A stretch of DNA of 64,000 nucleotides from GCA-2683135 sp964507445 (GTDB taxonomy: Bacteria; Planctomycetota; GCA-002687715): contig CAZDQF010000003.1 of the NCBI GenBank assembly GCA_964507445.1, positions 310,001 through 374,000 of the forward strand, given 5' to 3'. The notes under the pieces were generated by a model that was not told the DNA's origin, searched no databases, and worked only from the letters and a program-made list of their open reading frames with translations. This document shows positions 1 through 8,259 of this stretch, piece after piece (positions within the stretch are counted from its first letter, which is position 1; every line of letters starts with the position of its first letter). The position numbers were made by a program, and so were the translations under genes.

Positions 1-194
1 GAGCCCTCGGGGTCCTGGGCCGTCTCGGCCCCCGCCACCGCGTCCACCAGGAGCTTCATCAACCAGAGCCCCAGCAACGGCAGGGCGCCAGCCGCCGCAG
101 ACAGGAGCAGCTGGGCCACCACCATCCGGGGGCCGCTCTCCCAGGCCAGCCGGAAGGCGGCGCGTAACGCTGGAGGCGTGGGCGTCGCTGCCAT
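1..194 (-). CDS. ABC exporter (fused permease-ATPase), N-terminal fragment cut by window edge
   Basis: Only the first 64 residues are in the window; the gene runs off the left edge. The start is the ATG at 194-192. After a short basic cytoplasmic tail (RAAFRLAWE) comes a hydrophobic helix with the pattern LPLLGLWLMKLLVDAV. This is typical of the first transmembrane helix and following loop of type-1 ABC exporters, where the helix ends in a K-x-L-(V/I)-D motif. The ATPase domain is not visible, so the substrate cannot be inferred. A decayed LURP-one-like fragment lies just upstream on the same strand. The fold class is likely; the assignment rests on few residues. Confidence 0.45.
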   Translation of the reverse strand, partial: MAATPTPPALRAAFRLAWESGPRMVVAQLLLSAAAGALPLLGLWLMKLLVDAVAGAETAQDPEG

Positions 195-203
195 GACGGG
201 ATG

Positions 204-533
204 CTACGCCACCGGCGGCAATCCCGTCGTCAGGACCGACCGCGAGGACGGCTCGCGGCGGGCCGGCAGTTCTTCCAGGGCTCGGTCGTCGTCATCGTGG
301 CATACCAGATCGATGATGAGGCAGGTGGCCAGGATGGCCAGGTCGTCTTCGCCCTCCACGACGTCGATGCCGTAGGTGTCGGACCACGAGAAGAACTTCT
401 CGGAGACCGTCGCCACCGTACGCCCGGACCGCTCGAGCTCACACTCGTGATCCCAGAAGCAGCCGGTGATGGAGGCGTCGTTGGGACCCGGGACATCCTG
501 GGAGATGGGGGGTTGAATGGTGCACCCAAGCGC
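204..533 (-). pseudogene. LURP-one-related (tubby-like) protein, 5'-truncated remnant
   Basis: The frame is open from a stop at 536-534 to a TAG at 206-204. It matches the C-terminal half of the LURP-one-related/tubby-like family: ITGCFWDHE, then RSGRTVATVSEKFFSWSDTY, GIDVVEGEDD, then a hydrophobic ILATCLIIDLV helix and an HDD end. Family members are normally about 160-200 residues. Here the first half is missing. The recognisable homology begins upstream of the only plausible start (GTG at 416), so translation from that GTG would give a protein lacking part of the conserved domain. The missing 5' part is replaced by the upstream region of the divergent DUF1080 gene. I read it as a broken gene; a sequencing error or an unusual start is the alternative. 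Confidence 0.5.
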
Positions 534-584
534 TCACGAATTCAGCGCCGACGGGGACCGGTGGGGTTAGGATCCGCTCCCACC

Positions 585-1286
585 ATGGCAACCACCATCG
601 TCCGCAGCGCCGCCCCGCTCATCATCCTCTCCTGCTTCACCGCCGGTTGTTCTCATCCCGCCGAAGACGGCTTCTTCAACGGCCGGGATCTGACGGGCTG
701 GAGCAGCACCAGCCGCTACTGGTCCGTGGAGGACGGCGCCATCGTCGGCCGGTCCACCACCGATGTGCCGAGGAACGACTTCCTGTGGTCCGACATGGAG
801 TTCGGCGACTTCTACCTCTGTGTCGATGTGAAGCTGTCCCCCGACGACCGCAACGCCGGGGTCCAGTTTCGCTCCCGTCGGGTCAACGACCACGGCCAGG
901 CCCGTGGGTACCAGGCGGACGTGGGCTCAGCGGTCTGGGGGAAGCTCTACCATGAGCACGGCCGCGGCAAGCTGGACTGGAACGACCGCGGCCTCGAGGC
1001 CGTGAACCGCGGGCACTGGAACCAGTACGAGATCCTCGCCGTCGGGCACCACATCTGGCTCGCCCTCAACGGCGAGCTCTGTGTCGCCCTGAACGACCCC
1101 GATGGCGAGGTTGCGGGTCGCGTGGCCTTCCAGATCCACAGCGGGCTGCCGCAGACCGTCAGGTATCGCGTCCGGCGGCTGGTCCTGGACCCGCCGCTCA
1201 AGCTGGGCCCCCTGAACGAGGAACAGCTCATGGCGGCCCTGAAGGACGGCCCCTCCGCCGCTCCACAAGGGCGTCAGGAAGACTGA
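585..1286 (+). CDS. DUF1080 (3-keto-disaccharide hydrolase-like) lipoprotein
   Basis: A 233-residue protein. The start ATG at 585 is chosen because it opens directly into a signal sequence ending in a lipobox (residues around 18-22, FTAGC). A concanavalin-like DUF1080 domain follows: the FFNGRDLTGW opening, VEDGAIVGRS, and the DRNAGVQFRS and GYQADVG strands. It ends with a WNQYEI...HIWLALNG strand pair and a QIHSG motif, all hallmarks of the family. Some members hydrolyse 3-keto-glycosides and many planctomycetal ones are uncharacterised. Predicted to be lipid-anchored outside the cytoplasm and to act on carbohydrate. It stands alone, with no sugar genes nearby. Confidence 0.82.
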   Translation: MATTIVRSAAPLIILSCFTAGCSHPAEDGFFNGRDLTGWSSTSRYWSVEDGAIVGRSTTDVPRNDFLWSDMEFGDFYLCVDVKLSPDDRNAGVQFRSRRVNDHGQARGYQADVGSAVWGKLYHEHGRGKLDWNDRGLEAVNRGHWNQYEILAVGHHIWLALNGELCVALNDPDGEVAGRVAFQIHSGLPQTVRYRVRRLVLDPPLKLGPLNEEQLMAALKDGPSAAPQGRQED

Positions 1287-1342
1287 ATCGGGCGCTCCCA
1301 GCGGGCAGGACGTCGGCGGGAAGACAGGAGTCAGGCCGGTCC

Positions 1343-1371
1343 TTGAAGCCTGGGTGCGCCGAAACTATCTT
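1343..1371 (+). promoter_or_regulatory. Putative sigma-70-type promoter for tig-clpP-clpX
   Basis: TTGAAG at 1343-1348 and TATCTT at 1366-1371 are separated by exactly 17 bases, about 75 bases upstream of the tig start. It is the only good -35/-10 pair I see in this intergenic stretch. Prediction by eye only. Confidence 0.4.
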
Positions 1372-1445
1372 GAAGGGGGCCGCGCAGATCCGGGGACGTT
1401 CCCCAAATCCTTGCGGCACCTTCTGTTGGACGACTTGGGGCAGTC

Positions 1446-2795
1446 ATGCCGAGCACGCTGAACGATCTCGGACCCTGCGAGAAGGAACTCGCGGTGGCCG
1501 TTCCCGCTGAGGACATCGCCTCGGCCCTCGGCAAACAGTACGGGGAGCTGCGCAAGCAGGTCGTGATCCCAGGCTTCCGGCCGGGGCGCGTCCCCCGGGC
1601 CGTCATGGAGAAGCGATTCGGCGATCAGGTGCGCCACGAGGTCTACCACGACCTGGTGCGCGACGCCGTGGCCGACGCCCTCAAGGAACACGAGCTCGTC
1701 CCCGTCTCGGAGCCGCAGTTCGAGGACGGTGACGACCACGATCACCACGTCCTGCCGGAAGAGGGAGACCTGAACTTCACCTTCAAGATCGAGGTGCGGG
1801 CGTCCTTCGACCTGCCCAAGTACCGCGGCGTCGAGGTGACGCGCAGCCGGGAGGCGGTCAAGCCCGAGCAGGTCACGGAGGTGATCCAACGCATCGCCGA
1901 GGGCCACGCGGAATGGCAGCCGGTGGACGAAGGCGGCTACGAACAAGGGGATCTGGTCCAGGGCATGGCGACCCTGGCCGTGGGTGAGACCTCCCTCCTG
2001 GACGACAAGCCCGTGGTGTTCCTGCCTGAGCAGGAGCAGCTGGAAGGGCTGCCGTTCCCGCAGGCGCAGGCCGTCGCCTCCGAGAACGGCGTGGACGCGG
2101 TCGTCCCGGTGACCCTGACCGTCCCGGAAGACCACCCGGAGGAGGCGCTGCGCGGGCAGGACGCCACCGGCACCCTCACCATCGAGGGCTACAAGCGGCG
2201 CATCACGCCTGCCGTAGACGACGCCCTGGCCAAGACCCTGGGCAAGGACGACCTCGCTACCCTCGAGGCCGACGTCAGGAAAGACCTGGAGGCGGAGCAC
2301 GACAACCTGGCGGACCGAGACGTGGTCAAGCAGGTCATAGACAAGCTGCTGGAGATCACGGAGATCCCCACCGCCCCGGGTCCCACCGAGCGCATGGTGG
2401 AGCGTCGGCTGTCTCAGCGGACCATGCACTTCCAGGTGGAGGAGGGCCTCTCCCCCGAGGACGCCAAGGAGAAGGCGGAGACCGAGCAGGACGACATCAG
2501 GCAATCCACGGTGCGCGACACCCGCGCCTGGCTCCTGCTGGAGGCCATCGCCAAGAAGGAGAAGATCTTCTGCCTGGAGGAGGACGTGGACACACGCCTG
2601 GCGGAGATGGCCGAACAGCACGGCGCCAAACCATCTGCGGTCCGCGCCTATTACGAACAGCAGGGCATGTTGGCGGAGCTACGCAACGAGATCGTCGAAG
2701 GAAAGGTGTGCGAATTCCTACGGGAGAACGCCAGAATCGCCGAAGAATCGCCTGAGGGAAGCTCGGACGAAGAGGCGGCCGCCGAGGATGCCTGA
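1446..2795 (+). CDS. tig: Trigger factor, ribosome-associated chaperone/prolyl isomerase
   Basis: A 449-residue protein of typical family length. The N-terminal ribosome-binding domain carries the signature loop GFRPGRVPRAVMEKRFG (about residues 39-55), which docks on ribosomal protein L23. The central PPIase-like (FKBP) domain spans about 150-240 and the long helical C-terminal arms follow. The C-terminus is acidic (EEAAAEDA). It is the first gene of tig-clpP-clpX, a common bacterial order that links co-translational folding with the ClpXP protease. A hairpin separates it from clpP. Confidence 0.95.
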   Translation: MPSTLNDLGPCEKELAVAVPAEDIASALGKQYGELRKQVVIPGFRPGRVPRAVMEKRFGDQVRHEVYHDLVRDAVADALKEHELVPVSEPQFEDGDDHDHHVLPEEGDLNFTFKIEVRASFDLPKYRGVEVTRSREAVKPEQVTEVIQRIAEGHAEWQPVDEGGYEQGDLVQGMATLAVGETSLLDDKPVVFLPEQEQLEGLPFPQAQAVASENGVDAVVPVTLTVPEDHPEEALRGQDATGTLTIEGYKRRITPAVDDALAKTLGKDDLATLEADVRKDLEAEHDNLADRDVVKQVIDKLLEITEIPTAPGPTERMVERRLSQRTMHFQVEEGLSPEDAKEKAETEQDDIRQSTVRDTRAWLLLEAIAKKEKIFCLEEDVDTRLAEMAEQHGAKPSAVRAYYEQQGMLAELRNEIVEGKVCEFLRENARIAEESPEGSSDEEAAAEDA

Positions 2796-2810
2796 GACAG
2801 GAAGCGGTGC

Positions 2811-2835
2811 GGCTCGGAGGCTGTCCCCCCGAGCC
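2811..2835 (+). terminator. Intercistronic hairpin between tig and clpP
   Basis: GGCTCGG (2811-2817) pairs with CCGAGCC (2829-2835) around an 11-base loop. No U-run follows (the next bases are CTATAG), so a processing site or partial attenuator is as likely as a true terminator. TATAGT at 2837-2842 could act as a -10 element for clpP, but I find no matching -35. Confidence 0.3.
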
Positions 2836-2861
2836 CTATAGTGGGAGGCAAGAGGGAAACC

Positions 2862-3464
2862 ATGGATCCGAAGGCTATCGACTACGTCCCCTATGTGATC
2901 GAGAAGACCGGTCGCGGGGAACGCACTTACGACATCTACTCCAGGCTGCTGGAGGACAGGATCATCTTCATCGGCACCGAGATCTCTGATCGGCTGGCCA
3001 ACTCGGTGATCGCTCAGCTGCTGTTCCTGGCGAAGGAGAACCGGACCCAGGATGTCAGCATGTACATCAACTCCCCCGGTGGCTCGGTGACCGCCGGACT
3101 CGCCATCTACGACACCATGCAGTTCATCTCGTGCCCGGTGGCGACGTACTGCATCGGTCAGGCCGCGAGCATGGGCGCCGTGCTCCTCGCCGCCGGAGAA
3201 AAGGGCAAGCGCCACGCGCTGCCCCACTCCCGCATCATGATCCACCAGCCGTGGGGCGGGGCCCAGGGCACGGCCTCCGACATCCAGATCCAGGCCAAGG
3301 AGATCGAGCGCCTGAAGCTCACCCTCAACGAGATCCTCGCCGGGCACTCCGGCCGCGAGGTCGAGCAGGTGGTGAAGGACACGGACCGGGATTACTTCAT
3401 GTCAGGGGCGGAAGCCCTTGAGTACGGGCTGGTCGACCAGGTCGTCGAGTCACTGAAGAAGTAG
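2862..3464 (+). CDS. clpP: ATP-dependent Clp protease proteolytic subunit
   Basis: A 200-residue serine peptidase that forms the tetradecameric chamber fed by ClpX. The catalytic Ser is in GQAASMGA (about residue 102), His in HSRIMIHQPWGG (about 127) and Asp in DTDRDYFMS (about 176). INSPGGSV forms the oxyanion-hole region. The ATG at 2862 is chosen over an in-frame GTG at 2841 because the GGGAGG at 2843-2848 fits as its ribosome binding site. The next gene, clpX, starts six bases after the stop codon, so the two subunits are probably co-translated. Confidence 0.96.
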   Translation: MDPKAIDYVPYVIEKTGRGERTYDIYSRLLEDRIIFIGTEISDRLANSVIAQLLFLAKENRTQDVSMYINSPGGSVTAGLAIYDTMQFISCPVATYCIGQAASMGAVLLAAGEKGKRHALPHSRIMIHQPWGGAQGTASDIQIQAKEIERLKLTLNEILAGHSGREVEQVVKDTDRDYFMSGAEALEYGLVDQVVESLKK

Positions 3465-3470
3465 CTGATC

Positions 3471-4787
3471 ATGCCGAACGCACGGGGAGGCGAGAACGAG
3501 ACCTGTACCTTCTGTGGCAAGGGCAGGTACAAGGTCCAGTCCCTGATCTCCGGGCCGCCGGGCGTCAACATCTGCAACGAGTGCATCGAGATCTGCAACA
3601 CGATCCTCGTAGAAGAGAATCGGAAGCAGGCCCTCGCGGCGACGGACACCTCCGCCATCACCCAGGAGGCCATCCCGGCGCCGGCGCAGATCAAGGCGTA
3701 TCTCGACGAGTACGTCATCGGACAGGACAACGCCAAGCGCGTCCTGTCCGTGGCCGTTCACAATCACTACAAGCGCCTCTTCTACCAGTCGAGCACGGAG
3801 ACCCGGGACGACATCGAGCTCGAGAAGTCCAACGTCCTCTTGATCGGCCCCACCGGCTCGGGCAAGACCCTCCTGGCCAGGACCCTGGCCCGGTTCCTCG
3901 ATGTGCCCTTCGCCATCGGCGACGCCACCTCCCTGACGGAGGCGGGATACGTGGGCGAGGACGTGGAGAACCTCCTCCTCAAGCTCCTCCAGGCAGCGGA
4001 CTTCAACCTCGAACGAGCCCAACGAGGGATCGTCTTCATCGACGAGATCGACAAGGTGGGCCGCACCAATCAGAACGTCTCCATCACCAGGGACGTCTCC
4101 GGAGAAGGCGTCCAGCAAGCCCTGCTGAAGATGCTCGAAGGCACGGTCGCCAACGTCCCCCCCCAGGGCGGGCGCAAGCACCCCGAGCAGCAGTACATCG
4201 CCCTCGACACCACCAACATCCTGTTCGTTTGTGGCGGCACCTTCGTGGGCCTCGAGTCCATCATCGGACGTCGCATCGGACGGACCATGATCGGATTCTC
4301 GGACGAGGACCTGGAGGACGCGATTCAGGTCCCCACGGATGAAGGGGAACGCAACGCCGACCTGCTCCGGCAGGCCAACGTGGACGACCTGGTGCACTAC
4401 GGGATGATCCCCGAGTTGCTGGGGCGCTTGCCGGTCACCAGCGTCCTCGACCCCCTGGACGAGGACGACCTTGTCCAGGTCATGACCACGCCGAAGAACG
4501 CCATCATCAAGCAGTTCCAGAAGTTCTTCGAAATGGAGAACGGGCGCCTCGCGTTCAGCTCCGAAGCCCTCCTCGAAATCGCCCGGATCGCGATGCAGCG
4601 AAAGACCGGCGTGCGAGCCCTGCGCTCCATTCTCGAGGAGTTCCTGGTAGACACGCTCTATGGGCTGCCCGACAGCGGTCCGAACCGTGAGTACTTGATC
4701 ACCGCTCCCATGATCCGGGGAGACAAGCCCGTGCGCCCACGCCGCGCCAAGCGCAAGAAGAAGGTGACCAAGAAGAAGCCTGCGTGA
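3471..4787 (+). CDS. clpX: ClpX, ATPase and specificity subunit of ClpXP
   Basis: A 438-residue AAA+ unfoldase. The N-terminal C4 zinc-binding domain is intact (CTFCGKG near residue 12, CNECIEIC near 36). The Walker A motif is GPTGSGKTLLA (about residue 125), Walker B is IVFIDEIDK (about 187), and the GRLPV region before sensor 2 is present. The C-terminus is Lys/Arg-rich (RPRRAKRKKK). It recognises tagged substrates, unfolds them and threads them into ClpP. Its last codons overlap the rlmN start (GTGA). Confidence 0.96.
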   Translation: MPNARGGENETCTFCGKGRYKVQSLISGPPGVNICNECIEICNTILVEENRKQALAATDTSAITQEAIPAPAQIKAYLDEYVIGQDNAKRVLSVAVHNHYKRLFYQSSTETRDDIELEKSNVLLIGPTGSGKTLLARTLARFLDVPFAIGDATSLTEAGYVGEDVENLLLKLLQAADFNLERAQRGIVFIDEIDKVGRTNQNVSITRDVSGEGVQQALLKMLEGTVANVPPQGGRKHPEQQYIALDTTNILFVCGGTFVGLESIIGRRIGRTMIGFSDEDLEDAIQVPTDEGERNADLLRQANVDDLVHYGMIPELLGRLPVTSVLDPLDEDDLVQVMTTPKNAIIKQFQKFFEMENGRLAFSSEALLEIARIAMQRKTGVRALRSILEEFLVDTLYGLPDSGPNREYLITAPMIRGDKPVRPRRAKRKKKVTKKKPA

Positions 4788-5830
4788 CCGACTCCCTCCC
4801 CCGCATCACCGACCTCTCTCGCGACGATCTCCGCGCCCTCGCGGAGGAGAGCGGCAATCGGGCCTATCGGGGTGACCAGGTCTACGACTGGGTGATGAAG
4901 AAGGGGGTCTTCGACCCCGACGAGATGAGCAACCTGCCGCGCTCCTTCGGCGACCTCATCCGGTCGCGGGCGGATTGCCGGGCGCCGGATGTGGAGTGGA
5001 AGCTCGACTCCGCCTCCACAACGGACAAGTTGTTCATGCGCCTGGGTGACGGAGACGGCGTCGAGGCCGTGCTCATCTGCGAAGGGCGCCGCACCACGGT
5101 CTGCCTCTCCAGCCAGGTGGGGTGCCCCGTGGGATGCACCTTCTGCGCCTCGGGGCTGCAGGGACTGCGGAGGAATCTGTCTACAGGTGAGATCCTGGAT
5201 CAGTTCATCGAGCTGCGAAGGCGAGCCCAGTCCCTCCAACGACGCATCTCCAACGTCGTGATGATGGGCATGGGTGAGCCGCTGCTCAATTACGACGCCG
5301 TCGTGCGCGCCATGGAGGTCCTCAACGACCCCAAGGCGGCTGGGATCGGCGCGCGCCACCTCACGGTCAGCACCGTGGGCCTGGCCAAGGGCGTCAAGCG
5401 CCTCGCCAGCGAGGGCAAGCAGTACACCCTCGCCTTCTCGCTCCACGCCCCGGACGACGAGACCCGCTCGGAGTTGATCCCGTTCCCCGGAGCCCTCTCC
5501 ATCTCAGAGCTCATGGACGCGGCCCACGCCTACCTCGCCGACACCGGCCGCGAGGTCACCTTCGAGTACGTGATGCTGGACGGCGTCAACGCCTCTGCGA
5601 AGCACGCCAAGCAGCTGGCCGACCTGCTGAAGGGCGTCCGCTGCACGGTGAACCTGATCCCCTACAACGAGGTGGAGAGCCTCAGCTTCCGACAGCCATC
5701 ACCCTCCGCCATCGACCGCTTCGAGGCGATCCTCCGTAGCCGCCGGGTCAAGGTCGCGGTCCGCAAACGGAAGGGGCATCGGATCTTCGCCGCCTGCGGG
5801 CAACTGAGGCTGCGTCAGACCCAGTCATAG
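4784..5830 (+). CDS. rlmN: Dual-specificity 23S rRNA/tRNA C2-adenine methyltransferase
   Basis: A 348-residue radical SAM enzyme that methylates A2503 of 23S rRNA and A37 of some tRNAs. The 4Fe-4S motif C-x3-C-x2-C is in VGCPVGCTFCASG (about residue 118), the SAM-binding GMGEP follows, and the catalytic C-terminal cysteine is in AACGQLR. The N-terminal helical domain (LSRDDLRALAEE, YRGDQVYDWV) is the RNA-binding part. The GTG start overlaps clpX by four bases, implying translational coupling. The end of the gene abuts the convergent HtrA gene with no clear terminator. Confidence 0.93.
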   Translation: MTDSLPRITDLSRDDLRALAEESGNRAYRGDQVYDWVMKKGVFDPDEMSNLPRSFGDLIRSRADCRAPDVEWKLDSASTTDKLFMRLGDGDGVEAVLICEGRRTTVCLSSQVGCPVGCTFCASGLQGLRRNLSTGEILDQFIELRRRAQSLQRRISNVVMMGMGEPLLNYDAVVRAMEVLNDPKAAGIGARHLTVSTVGLAKGVKRLASEGKQYTLAFSLHAPDDETRSELIPFPGALSISELMDAAHAYLADTGREVTFEYVMLDGVNASAKHAKQLADLLKGVRCTVNLIPYNEVESLSFRQPSPSAIDRFEAILRSRRVKVAVRKRKGHRIFAACGQLRLRQTQS

Positions 5831-5846
5831 CTGGACTGAGGCCACG

Positions 5847-6926
5847 TCAGCTGTCGGCCGGCCGACGGCCAACGGTGACGTCCAGGGTCAGGTGTTCACC
5901 GCTCCGCAGGACCCTGAAAGCCACCTCGGACCCGGGCTCGCTGCGGGCCACCCGCGCCCGGAGGGTGTCGTAGGACTCCACCTCGACCCCATCCATCTCG
6001 AGGATGACGTCCCCGCGCCGCAGGACCGTCTCCGCCGGTGAGCCGGCCCGGACGTAGGTCACCACGATCCCACGGGCACCGGTGGCGCCCATGGACCGGC
6101 GATCTTCTCGTGAGAATGTCGCCAACGCCCGACCGCGGACACCGAGGAACCCCCGCTCCACGCGCCCGGTACGGATCAGCTGATCCGCCACGAACCGGGC
6201 GTCTGCGGCCGGGAGCGCGAAGCCGATCCCCGCGCTGCCGCCGGTCTTGCTGACGATCACCGAGTTGATGCCAATGCAACGTCCGCGGGTGTCCACCAGG
6301 GGCCCCCCCGAGTTGCCGGGGTTAATGGCCGCGTCCGTCTGGATGTAGTCCGTGTATCCCCGGCCGGAGAACCCGGATCGGTGGAGACTGGAGATGATGC
6401 CCTGGGAGACGGACCACCCGAACCCGAACGCGTTGCCGATGGCCAACACCTGCTGACCCACGAGCAGTGAATCGTCCTCATGAAACCGGATGGGAAGCAA
6501 CACGTCCGACGCCGGGATCTTCAGCACGGCGAGGTCCGTGGCCTCGTCAGCACCGACGAGGGACGCCCGGTAACGATCACCGCTCGAGAGCGAGACCACG
6601 GCGGCTTCGAGCCCTTCCACCACATGGAGATTCGTCAGCACGTGCCCATCCGTGTCCAGGATCACGCCAGTCCCCGTGGAGTCACCCTGGCTCCCCGTAC
6701 CCTGGATGCTCACGGTGCAGGGTCGTAACGCCGCCGCGACGCGCGTGAAGGCCCCACCCATGGGGCCCTCTGCATCGAGCACTCGGGACACCTTCCGCGC
6801 CACCGCCGCGTCCACGGCGTAGTCATCCCCGGGGTCAAGCGACGCTGGATGAGGCCTGAGGAGCAGCCCGAGGGTGAAGGCGAGGGAGAGGCTGAGGGCG
6901 AGGATGAAGCCCCGGGTCCAGTTCAT
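5847..6926 (-). CDS. HtrA/Deg-type serine protease with one PDZ domain
   Basis: A 359-residue envelope protease. An N-terminal uncleaved-type hydrophobic anchor (FILALSLSLAFTLGLLL) is followed by a trypsin-like S1C domain. The triad is His in LTNLHVVEG, Asp in DEATDLAVLKI and Ser in INPGNSGGPLV. A single PDZ domain occupies about residues 255-355 (RGFLGVRG, GSPAETVLRRGDVILEMDG). With one PDZ it resembles DegS or short HtrA forms rather than DegP. The start has a good ribosome binding site (CAGGAG, five bases upstream). An orphan anti-sigma-like gene lies upstream on the same strand, reminiscent of rseA-mucD arrangements. Confidence 0.88.
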   Translation of the reverse strand: MNWTRGFILALSLSLAFTLGLLLRPHPASLDPGDDYAVDAAVARKVSRVLDAEGPMGGAFTRVAAALRPCTVSIQGTGSQGDSTGTGVILDTDGHVLTNLHVVEGLEAAVVSLSSGDRYRASLVGADEATDLAVLKIPASDVLLPIRFHEDDSLLVGQQVLAIGNAFGFGWSVSQGIISSLHRSGFSGRGYTDYIQTDAAINPGNSGGPLVDTRGRCIGINSVIVSKTGGSAGIGFALPAADARFVADQLIRTGRVERGFLGVRGRALATFSREDRRSMGATGARGIVVTYVRAGSPAETVLRRGDVILEMDGVEVESYDTLRARVARSEPGSEVAFRVLRSGEHLTLDVTVGRRPADS

Positions 6927-6967
6927 GAGTGCTCCTGTGAGATCAGCACGGCGGCGTCTTTCGTACG

Positions 6968-6986
6968 TCGTATGACTCCTATACGA
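6968..6986. promoter_or_regulatory. Inverted repeat upstream of htrA-like gene
   Basis: TCGTAT (6968-6973) and ATACGA (6981-6986) form a perfect 6-base inverted repeat around 7 bases, 42 bases upstream of the protease start. It is more AT-rich than its surroundings. It could be an operator or part of an alternative-sigma promoter; there is no direct evidence. Confidence 0.25.
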
Positions 6987-7013
6987 ATCGAGGCCTCTTC
7001 ATTGCAGGCGCCA

Positions 7014-7313
7014 TCAGCCGCCCCCGGGCGGCCGTCGCAGGTCCCAGGACGGCCGTGATAGCCGGCCTCGGATTCCAGGCCAGAGATCCACGGCGGCGCG
7101 CCGACCGCGAGCGCCGTGACGGCGCAGGAGGTCCCGCTGGGCGCCGCAGGCGCTCCAGGCGGAACGGCACCATTCGCAGGCTGTCAGGTGAACCTCGAGG
7201 GATGCCCTCGCCCCCTCCGGCGGCTCCCCCTCGGCCCGTGATTCCAGGAACCGACGCAGGTAATCACATTCTGGAGGTCGCGGGACTCTCTGCCGCAATG
7301 ACTCATGGTCCAT
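7014..7313 (-). CDS. Short zinc-finger (ZAS) anti-sigma-like protein
   Basis: A 99-residue protein using the ATG at 7313; an in-frame start at 7355 would add 14 residues of no family character. The core EVHLTACEWCRSAW carries the H-x3-C-x2-C zinc ligands of the anti-sigma ZAS/putative zinc-finger domain, preceded by a helix with an ECDYLRRFLESRAEG face. There is no transmembrane helix, so it would be cytoplasmic. The C-terminus is Arg/Gly/Pro-rich. No ECF sigma gene is adjacent; the neighbours are a PDZ protein upstream and an HtrA-type protease downstream. Its partner must be elsewhere, or it is a zinc-finger protein of another role. Confidence 0.5.
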   Translation of the reverse strand: MDHESLRQRVPRPPECDYLRRFLESRAEGEPPEGARASLEVHLTACEWCRSAWSACGAQRDLLRRHGARGRRAAVDLWPGIRGRLSRPSWDLRRPPGGG

Positions 7314-7427
7314 GTCGCATGGTCGCTCTGGGGTCGGGGTGTCGATCGACCGCACCCGCCGGACGGGACGCGGCCACGGGCCCCTCTACGGACGCGGCGA
7401 CGTCACGCGAGGAACATTCGACGTGGC

Positions 7428-8258
7428 TCAGGGGCGCTTCTTGCCCTGTCCCTTGGAGGACGGCGGGACCACGACCGGGTCCTTCGGGATGACCTCCCGT
7501 ATGGCCCTCCGCAACATCTCCTCCATCAGCACTTTGGGGTCGTCTTCGAGAGCAGCGGGCAAGCGCACGGTACGCACCAACCGCCGGCCATGCCCCGCGT
7601 CCACGACCACCGTGAGGACACCACGGGCGATGCCCGCGGACGCGCTGACGCTCCCCGCCTGGCCCAGGCCCACCGGCTTGCCATCGCAGGCAACCAGCAG
7701 GTCCCCCACCCGGAAGCCCGCGACCGATGCCGGCGACGATTGATCCACACGGGATACCCGAAGGCCCGACAACGGCGCCAGCTCGAGTCGTCGCCGATCC
7801 ACCTCGGATACGGGTTCGACCCCCAATCCAATCCGATGCCACGGAGCTCTCGGAGCGTCCATGGTCTCACCGAGAAGGGTGCGAACGGTGTCCTCCAGCC
7901 TCCTCAAGTCAGGGTGATCCGGTGCGCGGAGATCGCGGAGCTGGTCCAGTCGGCGGAGGATGCGATCCACGGACGGCAGGCGCTCGTGTGAGATGTCGAG
8001 GGCGACCGGAGTCGGTCGCGGTGGGCGCGCTGGTTCCAGGTCGTCGAGCAACCGGGCGATGGCTCGCGGGTCCCCCTCGTCCACCGCCCCGTCAATGATG
8101 CGATGCAGCTCCGCTCGAAGGTCTCGGACGAACCGGGCCAGGCTGCGATCCACCGCCGTCTTCAGGCGACGCCGCAGGACCTCATCAGCGGCCGGCTCCT
8201 GGCCGAAGGCCAGCCCCCCGAGGGCGACCAGCACCGCCAAAGGCAGCAGCCGACCCAT
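7428..8258 (-). CDS. Secreted PDZ-domain protein of unknown function
   Basis: A 276-residue protein. The ATG at 8258 is chosen because GGTGAGAG lies just upstream and it gives a clean signal peptide (LLPLAVLVALGGLAFG). A GTG at 8270 would instead overlap the accA stop. A charged helical region (residues about 20-120) is followed by a PDZ-like domain: GLGVEPVS, SGLRVSRVDQSSPASVAG, FRVGDLLVACDGKPV. The C-terminus is Lys/Pro-rich. No protease domain is present. It follows accA immediately and may be co-transcribed, but shares no obvious function with it. Confidence 0.65.
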   Translation of the reverse strand: MGRLLPLAVLVALGGLAFGQEPAADEVLRRRLKTAVDRSLARFVRDLRAELHRIIDGAVDEGDPRAIARLLDDLEPARPPRPTPVALDISHERLPSVDRILRRLDQLRDLRAPDHPDLRRLEDTVRTLLGETMDAPRAPWHRIGLGVEPVSEVDRRRLELAPLSGLRVSRVDQSSPASVAGFRVGDLLVACDGKPVGLGQAGSVSASAGIARGVLTVVVDAGHGRRLVRTVRLPAALEDDPKVLMEEMLRRAIREVIPKDPVVVPPSSKGQGKKRP

Positions 8259-8259
8259 C

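Noticed and set aside
201..584. Upstream extension of the DUF1080 reading frame
   Set aside because: It would place the signal sequence and lipobox in the middle of the protein and runs through the LURP-one remnant.
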